Assembly: GCF_013416555.1 (NCBI RefSeq) | Contig: NZ_JACCFG010000005.1 | Location: 62,001 to 126,000, forward strand | Source of the DNA: Sphingomonas sp. R-74633 | Lineage (GTDB): Bacteria > Pseudomonadota > Alphaproteobacteria > Sphingomonadales > Sphingomonadaceae | DNA: 64,000 nucleotides | Direction: 5' to 3' | Shown here: in pieces, positions 35,375 to 43,287 of the stretch | How the letters are laid out: each line of letters starts with the position of its first letter | Position numbering within the stretch: position 1 is the first letter of the stretch | Program-made: the position numbers and the translations under genes | The notes under the pieces: model-generated | Database searches by the model: none | What the model saw: the letters and a program-made list of their open reading frames with translations, nothing else | What the model was told of the DNA's origin: nothing

Positions 35375-35455
35375 CCTCCGATTCGGAGTTAAATGCGCCA
35401 TTCCGCTTGATCGTTCCGAGGGCGGCACGGCTTAATTGCCCGTCCGAATCGGAGG
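35375..35455. promoter_or_regulatory. Repeated palindromic motif in the A2M / glycosyltransferase divergent region
   Basis: CCTCCGATTCGGAG at 35375-35388 is nearly symmetric. The same core recurs in inverted orientation as TCCGAATCGGAGG at 35443-35455, overlapping the ribosome site of the glycosyltransferase gene. Both are close to TTAA tracts. Two copies in a 163-base divergent region suggest a shared regulator. Confidence 0.45.
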
Positions 35456-35463
35456 GGAAGGCG

Positions 35464-36849
35464 GTGCCGGCAGGGGAGGCGCTGATTGCCGCGCTCGACG
35501 CGGTTGCGCGCGAAGCGACCCTGTTCGCGGCGCTGTGGTTCGTCGTCGGCGGGATCGACGACCTGCTGGTCGACCTGATCTACGTTGCGCGGCGGGTACG
35601 GGGACGATGCGAGATGCTGCCCGCGCTCGACAGACCGGTGCCGGCCGGGCGGATCGCGATATTCGTGCCGGCCTGGGATGAGTCCGCGGTGATCGGCAGG
35701 ATGCTGCGGGCGGCGCTCGCGCGCTTCGAGCATCCCGATTACCGCATCTATGTCGGCACCTATCCCAATGATCCGGCGACGATCGACGCGGTCGCCGAGG
35801 TGGCGCTGGAGGACGCGCGAGTGCGGCTGGTGATCGGGCCGCGCCCGGGGGGCACGACCAAGGCGGATTGCCTCAACACCTTGTGGCGCGCGCTGCTGCG
35901 TGACGAGGCGGCGGAAGGCTTCACTGCCAGCGCCGTGGCGCTGCACGATGCCGAGGATGTCGTGCATCCGCTCGAGCTTCGGGTCTATGCGCACGGCCTG
36001 ATCGAGCACGCCGCGGTGCAACTGCCGGTGCTGCCGCTTGCGCATCCGCATTCGCGCTTCTTTGCGGGGCATTATCTCGATGAGTTCGCGGAATCGCACG
36101 GCCGATCGCTGGTCGTGCGCCAGGCGGTGGGGGCGGGCTTGCCCTTTGCCGGAGTCGGTTGCGCGATCCGGCGCGACGTGCTGGGCCGGCTGGCGGCGAT
36201 GCGTAACGGAGCACCGTTCGACGCCGCGAGCCTGACTGAAGACTATGAGCTCGGCCTGGCGATCGCGGCGATGGGCGCGCCGGCACGGCTGGTGCGCGTC
36301 ACGGAAGCGCCCGGCGGGCCTTTGATCGCGATACGCGCCTATTTTCCGAGCACGATCGATGCGGCGGTGAAGCAGAAGGCACGCTGGATGATCGGCATCG
36401 CGCTGGCCGGCTGGGACCGGACCGGCTGGGGCGGGCTGCTTCAGGTCGGCGACAACTGGATGCGGATGCGCGACCGGCGCGCGACGCTCGAGATTCCAGT
36501 GCTGGCGCTCGCCTATCTGTCGATCCTGTTCTGGGGATTGTCGCTCGGCGCGCATCTCCTCGCCGGCACGCGCCTGCCCGCGCAATCGCCGCTGATGCAG
36601 ACGGTCCTCTGGACCAACCTGGCGCTGCTGCTGTGGCGGCTCGCGGTGCGGGCGGCGTTCGTCGGCCGAGCCTATGGCTGGCGCGAGGCCTTGTGGTCGG
36701 TGCCGCGCGTGCTTTCGAGCAATGCCGTCGCGCTGCTCGCCGCGCGGCGGGCGTTGTTCGACTATGTCGGGATGCTGGGCGGCGCGGCGCCGCGCTGGGA
36801 CAAGACGGCGCACCAATTCCCCGATCTTGCGAAGGAGCCCGGCGGTTGA
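35464..36849 (+). CDS. Membrane glycosyltransferase family 2 (NfrB-like, shortened)
   Basis: 461 residues from GTG 35464 behind a strong site (cggaggggaaggcg). The GT2 signature residues are present: DAED at 162-165, TED at 258-260 and processive QxxRW as QKARW at 304-308. Spans lie at about 20-42 and in the last third (VLALAYLSILFWGLSLGAHLL, LWTNLALLLWRLAVRAAF). It most resembles NfrB, the inner-membrane glycan synthase linked to phage N4 adsorption, but lacks the long C-terminal cyclic-di-GMP-binding part of E. coli NfrB. It overlaps the next gene by 4 bases. The product glycan is unknown. Confidence 0.82.
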   Translation: MPAGEALIAALDAVAREATLFAALWFVVGGIDDLLVDLIYVARRVRGRCEMLPALDRPVPAGRIAIFVPAWDESAVIGRMLRAALARFEHPDYRIYVGTYPNDPATIDAVAEVALEDARVRLVIGPRPGGTTKADCLNTLWRALLRDEAAEGFTASAVALHDAEDVVHPLELRVYAHGLIEHAAVQLPVLPLAHPHSRFFAGHYLDEFAESHGRSLVVRQAVGAGLPFAGVGCAIRRDVLGRLAAMRNGAPFDAASLTEDYELGLAIAAMGAPARLVRVTEAPGGPLIAIRAYFPSTIDAAVKQKARWMIGIALAGWDRTGWGGLLQVGDNWMRMRDRRATLEIPVLALAYLSILFWGLSLGAHLLAGTRLPAQSPLMQTVLWTNLALLLWRLAVRAAFVGRAYGWREALWSVPRVLSSNAVALLAARRALFDYVGMLGGAAPRWDKTAHQFPDLAKEPGG

Positions 36850-37838
36850 CCGGTCGCGGGCGGCCGCTCCGGTTCTTTGCGATGGTGGTCTTCGCCTGGG
36901 TGGGCGCGCGTGTGGCGATGCTCTGGCCGAGTGCCGGTTCGCTCCCCGCCGCGATCCAAGCGGCATTGCCGATCGCGCGCGCCGAGCCGCACCTATCGGC
37001 GCCGGTAGCGGTGCGATCGCGTGTGGCGGCGGCAACCCGTCGGGGCGTGCCGATGCAGGTGTCGCCGGTCTATCGGTTGCCGCTGGGCGATGACGATCCG
37101 CGCGTGCAACTCGCGCTGATGGGGCTGGTCCAATATGGCGAGCCCGGATGGGCGCCGCTCTTCTCGACGGACTATAGCGCGTTGCCGGCGCGTGCCGTGC
37201 CGTCACCCGAGCGGCTCGATCCGCTGCCCGATCGCTGGTCGCTGAGTAGCTGGATAGTCGTGCGAGGAAGTGGCGGGGCGGCGGCGGCGCCTGGTGGGCA
37301 GATTGGCGGCGGGCAGGCGGGAGTGCGGGCTGCCTGGTTGCTCGCGCCGCGCCAGCGCCTCGCCGCCTATGGCCGACTCACCGCGCCGTTGCAGGGCAAG
37401 GGCCGCGAGGCCGCACTCGGCCTCGAATGGCAGCCGACCCGCGTGCCGGTGCGGCTGATCGCCGAGCGGCGCTTCGGGCTGGACGGCAATCCGGGCGGCA
37501 CCGGGCTCGGTGCGATCACCGGCGTGGACATCGAATCGCGTGGCTTCCGGCTCGAAGCCTATGGCCAGGCCGGCGTGGTGCTGCGCCGGCGGGCCGACCC
37601 CTATGCCGATGGCGCGGCGCGCGGCGTGCGGATGGTGGCGGCGAGCGGGCCGGTGCGGCTCGGGCTCGGCGCCGGTGCCTGGGGCGCGGCGCAGCGCGAT
37701 GCCCAGCGGCTCGACCTTGGCCCGTCGGCGACGCTGGCGGTGCGCAATCTGCGCCTCGCGCTCGACTGGCGCCAGCGCGTGGCAGGCGAGGCGAGACCCG
37801 GCTCGGGCCTCGCGCTCACTTTGGGTGCCGATTTCTAG
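36846..37838 (+). CDS. NfrA-like C-terminal domain protein
   Basis: 330 residues from TTG 36846 (TTGA overlap with the preceding stop); ATG 36882 is an alternative start. A short hydrophobic leader (FFAMVVFAWVGARVAML) is followed by a disordered Ala/Pro region, then a beta-rich body: GVRAAWLLAPRQRLAAYGRLTAPLQGKGREAALGLEWQPTRVPVRLIAERRFG, QAGVVLRRRADPYADGAARG, LDLGPSATLAVRNLRLALDWRQRVAG. This matches the barrel-like C-terminal part of NfrA without its TPR region. With the upstream synthase it forms a two-gene unit, probably for export of a surface glycan through the outer membrane. Confidence 0.75.
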   Translation: MTGRGRPLRFFAMVVFAWVGARVAMLWPSAGSLPAAIQAALPIARAEPHLSAPVAVRSRVAAATRRGVPMQVSPVYRLPLGDDDPRVQLALMGLVQYGEPGWAPLFSTDYSALPARAVPSPERLDPLPDRWSLSSWIVVRGSGGAAAAPGGQIGGGQAGVRAAWLLAPRQRLAAYGRLTAPLQGKGREAALGLEWQPTRVPVRLIAERRFGLDGNPGGTGLGAITGVDIESRGFRLEAYGQAGVVLRRRADPYADGAARGVRMVAASGPVRLGLGAGAWGAAQRDAQRLDLGPSATLAVRNLRLALDWRQRVAGEARPGSGLALTLGADF

Positions 37839-37841
37839 CGG

Positions 37842-39512
37842 TTACTTCCCTTGCGCGCGCCAGCGGCGGATCGTGCGCTCGAGGATCTGTTCCTCGCCGC
37901 CGGTATCGCGCCACAGCTCGGAGAAGAGCGGATCGTCGGATGCCGGCCGCTTATTGTCCTCGAGGCTGTCGAACAACAGGCGGATCGGCGTGGCGACGCC
38001 TTCGCCCACCGCGATGCATTCGCGATTCCGCAAGGCCGGGATCGAATCGAGGAAGCCGCGCGCGCCTTCGGGCATCGCCGCCTTCACGAAAGCCTGGTCG
38101 CGCTCGTTGTTGAGGCGCATCGACAGGATCGTGCCGCACTGCGAGAGCACGCCTTCGGCAAGGTCCGACGGACGCTGCGTGATCAGGCCCAGCGACACGC
38201 CATATTTACGGCCTTCCTTGGCGATCCGGCTGAGGATCCGGCCGACCGAGGAATTATCGGCATTGCGCTCGTTGGGCACATAGCGGTGCGCCTCTTCGCA
38301 GACGAGCAGGATCGGGCGCTTGCTCTCCCCGCGCGACCAGATCGCGAAGTCGAACACCATGCGGCTAAGCACTGCGACCACCACCGAGGTGATTTCGCTC
38401 GGCACGCCCGACACATCGATGATCGAGATCGGCTTGCCGTCGCCCGGCAGGCGGAAAACGCGCGCCAGGAAGCCCTGCATCGTATCCGCGACCAGCATGC
38501 CCGAGAACATGAAGGCGTAGCGCGGATCGGCCTTGATCTCGTCGATCTTGCCGCGCAGCCGCAGATAGGGCGCCGTATCGGTCGCCTTGTCCATCTTGCC
38601 CATTTCGAGCTGCAGGATCTGGGTCAGGTCCGAAAGCAGATAGGGAACCGGCGCATCGACGGTGAGCTTGCCGATCTCCGCCGCGAGCCGGTTCTTGCCC
38701 TTGGCGAGCAGGATGCACTTGGCGAGGATGTCCGCGTCCACCTGCCGGTCCGAGCCGGAGGTGGTGAGGAACACTTCGCAATGCTCCTCAAAGTTCATCA
38801 GCCAGTACGGCATCTGCAAATTGGTGACGTCGTACAGCGCGCCGGTGGTCTTGAACGCGCTGGCATATTCGCCGTGCGGATCGACCATCACGATATGGCC
38901 CTGCGGCGCCAGCTCGCAGATCCGGTGAAGGATCAAAGCGGCGGCGGTCGACTTGCCGGTACCGGTCGAGCCCAATAGCGCGAAATGCTTGCCGAGCATC
39001 GCGTCGACATAGAGCGCGGCGCGAATATCCTTGGTCGGATAGACATTGCCGATCTCGATATGCGCGCGGTCTTCGGCGGCGTAAATCTGCTTGAGGTCCG
39101 CGGTCGAGACCGGGAACACCGGCGCACCCGGCGTCGGGTAGCGCGTCACGCCGCGGCGGAACTTGTAGAGCTTGCCGGTCAGCCGCTCCTCATCGCCTTC
39201 GCCGAGGAAGTCGATATAGGCGGCGATATGCTCGCCCTGGAGCTTGAGCGAACGCACGTTCGCGATCAGCCAGGTCGCGCCTACGCGCACCTTCACTTGG
39301 CTGCCAACGCCGCCGGCATTGGCGACGGTGGAGTCGCTGTTGCCCGCCAGCGCATTGAGCGCGGCCGGATCGATCAGCACCTGGCTCGACGAGCCGGCGA
39401 TCTCCAGCACCACGCCGATCGGGTCGACCGGCGCGCGCGAGGGCAGGCCCTCGGAAGATGAAACTGACGGCGCTGCGTTTTCAAACCCGCGCGCGCCAAA
39501 CTGGCCGTCCAT
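37842..39512 (-). CDS. HerA-type ATP-binding protein (DUF87)
   Basis: 556 residues. An N-terminal HAS-barrel-like domain (residues 30-125, VGATWLIANVRSLKLQGEHI) precedes the FtsK/HerA ATPase: Walker A GSTGTGKST at 181-189, VMVDPHGEY, Walker B PILLVCEEAHRY, and the sensor LGLITQRPSDL. HerA proteins are hexameric DNA translocases that act with NurA nucleases or, in defence systems, with SIR2 or other effectors. Neither partner is adjacent, so this is an orphan copy of the kind seen across alphaproteobacteria. It converges with the NfrA-like gene, 3 bases apart. Confidence 0.88.
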   Translation of the reverse strand: MDGQFGARGFENAAPSVSSSEGLPSRAPVDPIGVVLEIAGSSSQVLIDPAALNALAGNSDSTVANAGGVGSQVKVRVGATWLIANVRSLKLQGEHIAAYIDFLGEGDEERLTGKLYKFRRGVTRYPTPGAPVFPVSTADLKQIYAAEDRAHIEIGNVYPTKDIRAALYVDAMLGKHFALLGSTGTGKSTAAALILHRICELAPQGHIVMVDPHGEYASAFKTTGALYDVTNLQMPYWLMNFEEHCEVFLTTSGSDRQVDADILAKCILLAKGKNRLAAEIGKLTVDAPVPYLLSDLTQILQLEMGKMDKATDTAPYLRLRGKIDEIKADPRYAFMFSGMLVADTMQGFLARVFRLPGDGKPISIIDVSGVPSEITSVVVAVLSRMVFDFAIWSRGESKRPILLVCEEAHRYVPNERNADNSSVGRILSRIAKEGRKYGVSLGLITQRPSDLAEGVLSQCGTILSMRLNNERDQAFVKAAMPEGARGFLDSIPALRNRECIAVGEGVATPIRLLFDSLEDNKRPASDDPLFSELWRDTGGEEQILERTIRRWRAQGK

Positions 39513-39579
39513 CGGCTGCTCCCCGTTAACGCTCCCAATTTGCCGATGGGAGGTAAATATTGGGTGAGTTTCAAAGCCT

Positions 39580-40341
39580 TCAGAAACGTTTCCAGATCAC
39601 GCCGGCGCCCCAGCCAAACAAAATCGAGAGCGCAACGGCGATAAGTCCGTAGAGTATTGAATAATGTTCGGCTGAATGCGCGACGAAGCGCTCGAAGCCC
39701 GATTTGCGGATTTCGATGGGGCGGACGGCGGCGGCGAGCACGCGCCCGTCGCGAATCAGGAAGGTTTCGGCAGTGAACCGGCCGATGGGGACGCGCGCGG
39801 GAATGGCGAGCCGGGCGCGATAGAGCACGCCGTCGGTGATCTCCACGGCGCCGGGCGCCTGGTAATAGAGGCCGGCGCGGGTGCGCAGATCCTCCATGCC
39901 CTCGTCGAAGCGGGTCTGCACTTCGGGCGCGGCGCTCGAAGCGGGCGAGAGCTGGAGACTGTCCACGCCGAGTTCGTAGATCGCGCGGGTCCGCTCATCG
40001 ACGATCTTGGCGATCGGGCGGGACGAGGCGATCGCGTAGAAGCTCGGTGCCGAGCGATAGCGCATCCGCTCGGCATTGACCCAGATGCCGGCGACCTTCT
40101 CCTTCTCGCGCACGAGCACCGATTGGGTGGGGCCCTTCACCACCACCACGATGTCCGCCGGCTTCTCGTCGCGCCCGGGCGTGCGGCCGCCCGGATAGAT
40201 GATCGCGCCGAACAGCAGCAGCTCGGCGCCGGTGAAGCTATAGGCGATCTCGATGTCGCGCTGGGAGACGTCGGGGACGAGCGTCGGCTTGGCCTGACCC
40301 ATCAGCAACGGCGCCAGCAGGATCAGCGCCCCGCGCTTCAC
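39580..40341 (-). CDS. TIGR02186 family membrane-anchored protein
   Basis: 253 residues with a signal peptide (MKRGALILLAPLLMGQAKP) and one C-terminal span (SILYGLIAVALSILFGWGAGVIW). The periplasmic body starts LVPDVSQRDIEIAYSFTGAELLLFGAI and ends RFTAETFLIRDGRVLAAAVRPIEIRKSGFERFV, the pattern of the TIGR02186 family. Members sit next to TauE/SafE permeases, as here, where the genes overlap by 4 bases. A joint role in transport of sulfur oxyanions or a related compound is inferred from this linkage alone. Confidence 0.85.
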   Translation of the reverse strand: MKRGALILLAPLLMGQAKPTLVPDVSQRDIEIAYSFTGAELLLFGAIIYPGGRTPGRDEKPADIVVVVKGPTQSVLVREKEKVAGIWVNAERMRYRSAPSFYAIASSRPIAKIVDERTRAIYELGVDSLQLSPASSAAPEVQTRFDEGMEDLRTRAGLYYQAPGAVEITDGVLYRARLAIPARVPIGRFTAETFLIRDGRVLAAAVRPIEIRKSGFERFVAHSAEHYSILYGLIAVALSILFGWGAGVIWKRF

Positions 40342-41252
40342 AGCAATTCGACCGAATAGATCTCGTCGGGCTGCCAGGCGAGGCCGAGCAGCATGCGGAC
40401 GGCGACGAGCAGCACGATCACGGCGAGGATCAGGCGCAGATATTCCGCCTTCACCTTCATCGCGAAGCGTGCGCCCATTTGCGCGCCGACCACCGAGCCG
40501 AGCAGCAGCAGAGCGGCGAGGACGATGTCGACTGCCTTGGTCGTGGTCGCATGCACCATCGTCGCGGCGGCGGTGACGAACAGGATCTGGAACAGCGACG
40601 TGCCCACGACCACCTGCGTGCCCATGCCGAGCAGATAGAGCATCGCCGGCACCAGGATGAACCCGCCGCCGACGCCGAGCAGCACAGTGAGGATGCCGGT
40701 GAACACGCCGAGCAGCAGCGGCGCGAGCGGCGAGATGTAGAGCCCCGAGGAATAGAAGCGCCAGCGCAGCGGCAGCATCGCGACCAGCGGATGGTGGCGT
40801 CTTTTTCGAGGCCGCGGCGGGCGGGCGCCACGGGTCACGCGGATCGATTGCACCGATTCATGCAGCATCAGCCCGCCGATCGAGCCCAGCATCAGCACAT
40901 AGAGTATGCCGATCACCACATCGATCTGGCCGCTCTTCTGCAGCACGGTGAACAGCATCGCGCCGAGCAGGCTGCCGATGATACCGCCGAAGACCAGCAC
41001 CACGCCCATATGGACGTCCACTCCGCCGCGGCGGAAATGGGCGATCACGCCCGAGACGCTGGCGCCGGTCACCTGGCTGGCGGCCGAGGCGGCGGCGACG
41101 GTGGGCGGGATGCCGTAGAAGATCAGCAGCGGCGTGGTGAGAAAACCGCCGCCGACGCCGAACATGCCCGACAGCAGCCCGACGCCGAAGCCCAGCGCCA
41201 CGATGACGAGCGCGTTGACCGACAGGTTGGCGATCGGGAGGTAAAGATCCAT
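40338..41252 (-). CDS. TauE/SafE (TSUP) family permease
   Basis: 304 residues from ATG 41252 (MDLYLPIANLSVNALVIVALG). Two homologous halves each carry the glycine-rich TSUP motif: VGLLSGMFGVGGGFLTTPLL near the start and FTGILTVLLGVGGGFILVPAML in the second half; about eight spans. A basic cytoplasmic loop (RVTRGARPPRPRKRRHHPL) links the halves. Family members export sulfite, sulfoacetate or sulfolactate; the substrate is not shown. Translationally coupled to the TIGR02186 gene downstream. Confidence 0.9.
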   Translation of the reverse strand: MDLYLPIANLSVNALVIVALGFGVGLLSGMFGVGGGFLTTPLLIFYGIPPTVAAASAASQVTGASVSGVIAHFRRGGVDVHMGVVLVFGGIIGSLLGAMLFTVLQKSGQIDVVIGILYVLMLGSIGGLMLHESVQSIRVTRGARPPRPRKRRHHPLVAMLPLRWRFYSSGLYISPLAPLLLGVFTGILTVLLGVGGGFILVPAMLYLLGMGTQVVVGTSLFQILFVTAAATMVHATTTKAVDIVLAALLLLGSVVGAQMGARFAMKVKAEYLRLILAVIVLLVAVRMLLGLAWQPDEIYSVELL

Positions 41253-41553
41253 TGTGCCGCAGCGATACCGCGTTTGCGGTGCAGTGCAAAAGGCGATCTC
41301 AATTCCCGGTCGCAGGAGCTGCCGGCCTTGCAATGTAGGATTTCGCCTGCTTGGCTCACGCTGCCGGGTCTGGTGCCCTGCCGCTCTTTGTCTTGTTGGA
41401 AAAATAGGATCCCGCGCACGCAAGGATGTTGCGAGACGCGCGCCGTTTCCCCGAATTGAGTCAAGCCAAGCGCCGGGAAAACCGGCTCTTGGGGTGTCCT
41501 TCATCTACTTTGGCGAGTCGCTTCGCGATGCGCTGTAGGAAGGCCAAAACGGC
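41253..41553. other. Longest stretch without a gene, holding element copy C
   Basis: 301 bases between the start of the TauE/SafE gene and the end of the M23 peptidase gene, both on the minus strand. It must contain the TauE promoter and the M23 transcript end. The only structure I can see is copy C of the dispersed element (41327-41433), a small hairpin gccggg-aaaa-ccggct near 41472-41488, and ctactttggcgagtcgc at 41505-41521. No open frame with a ribosome site. Confidence 0.6.
41327..41433 (+). repeat. Dispersed structured element, copy C (possible small RNA or miniature repeat)
   Basis: Plus strand: cttgcaatgtaggatttcgc plus ctgcttggct, identical to copy B over 30 bases. Then an imperfect GC stem gctgccggg / ccctgccgc, ccgctctttgt, tgttggaaaaatagga, and the terminal hairpin cgcaa-ggatg-ttgcg (41419-41433). 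The total is 107 bases, against 106 for copy B. The loop bases differ from copy B while the stems are kept. Confidence 0.65.
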
Positions 41554-43035
41554 TTAGTCTTCCGCGTCCTTCACCGCGCCGTGGCCGACGGGCACGGCGA
41601 GCAGCCGGTTGATCTGCGCTTTGAACGCACCGAGATCGCCGCCGGTCAGCTGCTGGGTCGATGTGAACGACACCGAGCGCGGGTTCACCGCCACGCCGTT
41701 CTTGTAGAGCTCATAGTGCAGGTGCGGGCCGGTCGACAGGCCTTCATTGCCCACCGCGCCGATGCGCTGTCCGCGCCGCACATGCTCGCCGACGCGCACA
41801 TAGATGCGGCTGAGATGGCCATAGCCGGTGCCATAGGCGCCGCCGTGGTTGATGCGGATCAGATTGCCATAGCCGCTGGCACGCCCGGCGGCCTGGACGA
41901 CGCCGTCGCTGGCCGCGAACACCGGCGAGCCCCAGGGCGCCGCGATGTCGATGCCCTTGTGCATGCGGACATAGCCGAGGATCGGGTGGCGGCGCATGCC
42001 GAAACCCGAGGAGAAGCGGCCATTGGCCGGCATCGCCATCGAACCGGTGCTGCCACCCTTGCCGCCGCCGTCGAACCAGGTCGTCTTGCCGCCCTGCTCG
42101 AACGGCGCGAGGGTCACGTCGCTCGCGCAGCCGCTGACACGGGCGAGCATCAGGTTGCCGAGCTGGACTTCGCCGGTTTCGGCGCGGGCCTGGCCGAGAA
42201 TGATGTCGAACTTGCAGCTCGAGCCGAGCCGCGAGACGGGCACTCGGCTGGCGAGCGTGCGGATATAGCTTTCGACCGCCTTGGCCGGTGCGCCGGCGGC
42301 GCGGGCCGAGCGATAGAGCGACGAGCCGATCGTGCCCTGGATGCGCAGCGGCGTCCGGTCGATCGCGATCGGAATCTGCTTGAGCGAAAGCCCCCCGCCG
42401 TTGCGGGCGACTTCGAGCTTCAGGTCGAAGCGAGCGCGCATCTCGAGCTTCTCGAGCGGGCGCGGCTGCGACTTGTCGGTGCGGCGGCCGAGCGTGTAGT
42501 CGAGCAGCGTGTTGGGCTGGATGTCGCCCGAGGCGACTGCCTTGGTGATCAGCGTGTCGACGGCGTTGGCGTCGGTCTTGCCGATGCCCGAACGCATCAG
42601 CGTTGCCAGCAGCGATCCACCCGAGGCGAGCTTCGCAGTGCCCTCGAGGATCGGCCGCTCGGGCGTGTCGGTGAGTGGGGTGACCAGGCTGGTCGCGGCA
42701 ACGCGGACGCCGGTGGCGCCGCCCATGCCGAGCGGCTTGATCGCCTGCGCCTGGGTGGCATCCCATTCGGCGCCGGAGAGCGGCGCGGGGACCGAGCCGT
42801 AGATCGGGTTCTCGAAGCCCGGCGCCATCAGCAGCGCGGCGGCGATCAGGCCGACACAGGTCGCGGCACCGCGATACCAGGTCAGCGAGCCGATGCGCGA
42901 TCCCAGGTCCGGTGCGAATTCGAAGTCGGCGAAACGCTCGCTCAGGCGGGCAGCGAAACCATGCGCAGGAGCGGTGACGCGCGCAGATGCTGCGCCGCCG
43001 CCGAAGCTTTCTCCATGGTCACTACGCAAATACAA
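41554..43035 (-). CDS. M23 family metallopeptidase (cell-wall endopeptidase)
   Basis: 493 residues from TTG 43035, chosen because LYLRSDHGESFGGG is the usual beginning of sphingomonad members and no in-frame ATG is nearby. One span (ATCVGLIAAALLMAPGF) anchors the protein. The C-terminal LytM domain has the zinc ligands in MHKGIDIAAPWGSPVFA and GPHLHYELYKNG, so it should be catalytically active, unlike EnvC-type members. Substrate: peptide crossbridges of peptidoglycan. A perfect CtrA-type site lies 81 bases upstream, suggesting cell-cycle control. Confidence 0.87.
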   Translation of the reverse strand: MYLRSDHGESFGGGAASARVTAPAHGFAARLSERFADFEFAPDLGSRIGSLTWYRGAATCVGLIAAALLMAPGFENPIYGSVPAPLSGAEWDATQAQAIKPLGMGGATGVRVAATSLVTPLTDTPERPILEGTAKLASGGSLLATLMRSGIGKTDANAVDTLITKAVASGDIQPNTLLDYTLGRRTDKSQPRPLEKLEMRARFDLKLEVARNGGGLSLKQIPIAIDRTPLRIQGTIGSSLYRSARAAGAPAKAVESYIRTLASRVPVSRLGSSCKFDIILGQARAETGEVQLGNLMLARVSGCASDVTLAPFEQGGKTTWFDGGGKGGSTGSMAMPANGRFSSGFGMRRHPILGYVRMHKGIDIAAPWGSPVFAASDGVVQAAGRASGYGNLIRINHGGAYGTGYGHLSRIYVRVGEHVRRGQRIGAVGNEGLSTGPHLHYELYKNGVAVNPRSVSFTSTQQLTGGDLGAFKAQINRLLAVPVGHGAVKDAED

Positions 43036-43115
43036 GGCGCAACGCCCCCCAAAAGGTCGTCGATGTCGTGCCGTAAACCCCCGGCTACCGACCAGATCAG
43101 TGTGGAACGCAGGAC

Positions 43116-43130
43116 TTAAAGTCAAATTAA
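43116..43130. promoter_or_regulatory. Consensus CtrA-type binding site
   Basis: TTAA (43116-43119), AGTCAAA, TTAA (43127-43130): exactly the TTAA-N7-TTAA full site established for the alphaproteobacterial cell-cycle regulator CtrA. It lies in the 252-base divergent region, 81 bases before the M23 peptidase start and about 158 bases before the helicase. The rest of this region shows no gene. Confidence 0.6.
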
Positions 43131-43287
43131 GTACCCTGTCTGGAGCCGACTCGTGCGGCGAGTTGTGCCACCTCGCGGATGAAGCGAAGCTTTCAGCATA
43201 TTCGGCAGTAATTCCAACATGGTTAAGCCGAATCGCCAATTCGGGGGAGTTGCTTAAGGGGCGACTCGGAACGATCTTGGACTCACA

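Noticed and set aside
29526..35435. Two long plus-strand frames (867 and 778 codons) over the alpha-2-macroglobulin gene
   Set aside because: Antisense shadows; the minus-strand protein has continuous domain matches and a thioester motif.
37842..39512. HerA-like ATPase as part of an anti-phage defence island
   Set aside because: No effector, toxin, restriction or mobile gene is nearby; neighbours are housekeeping or envelope genes.
41253..41553. An upstream extension of the TauE/SafE protein into the gap
   Set aside because: The frame is open to 41504 but the extension has no membrane character and reads through the dispersed element; ATG 41252 matches the family start.
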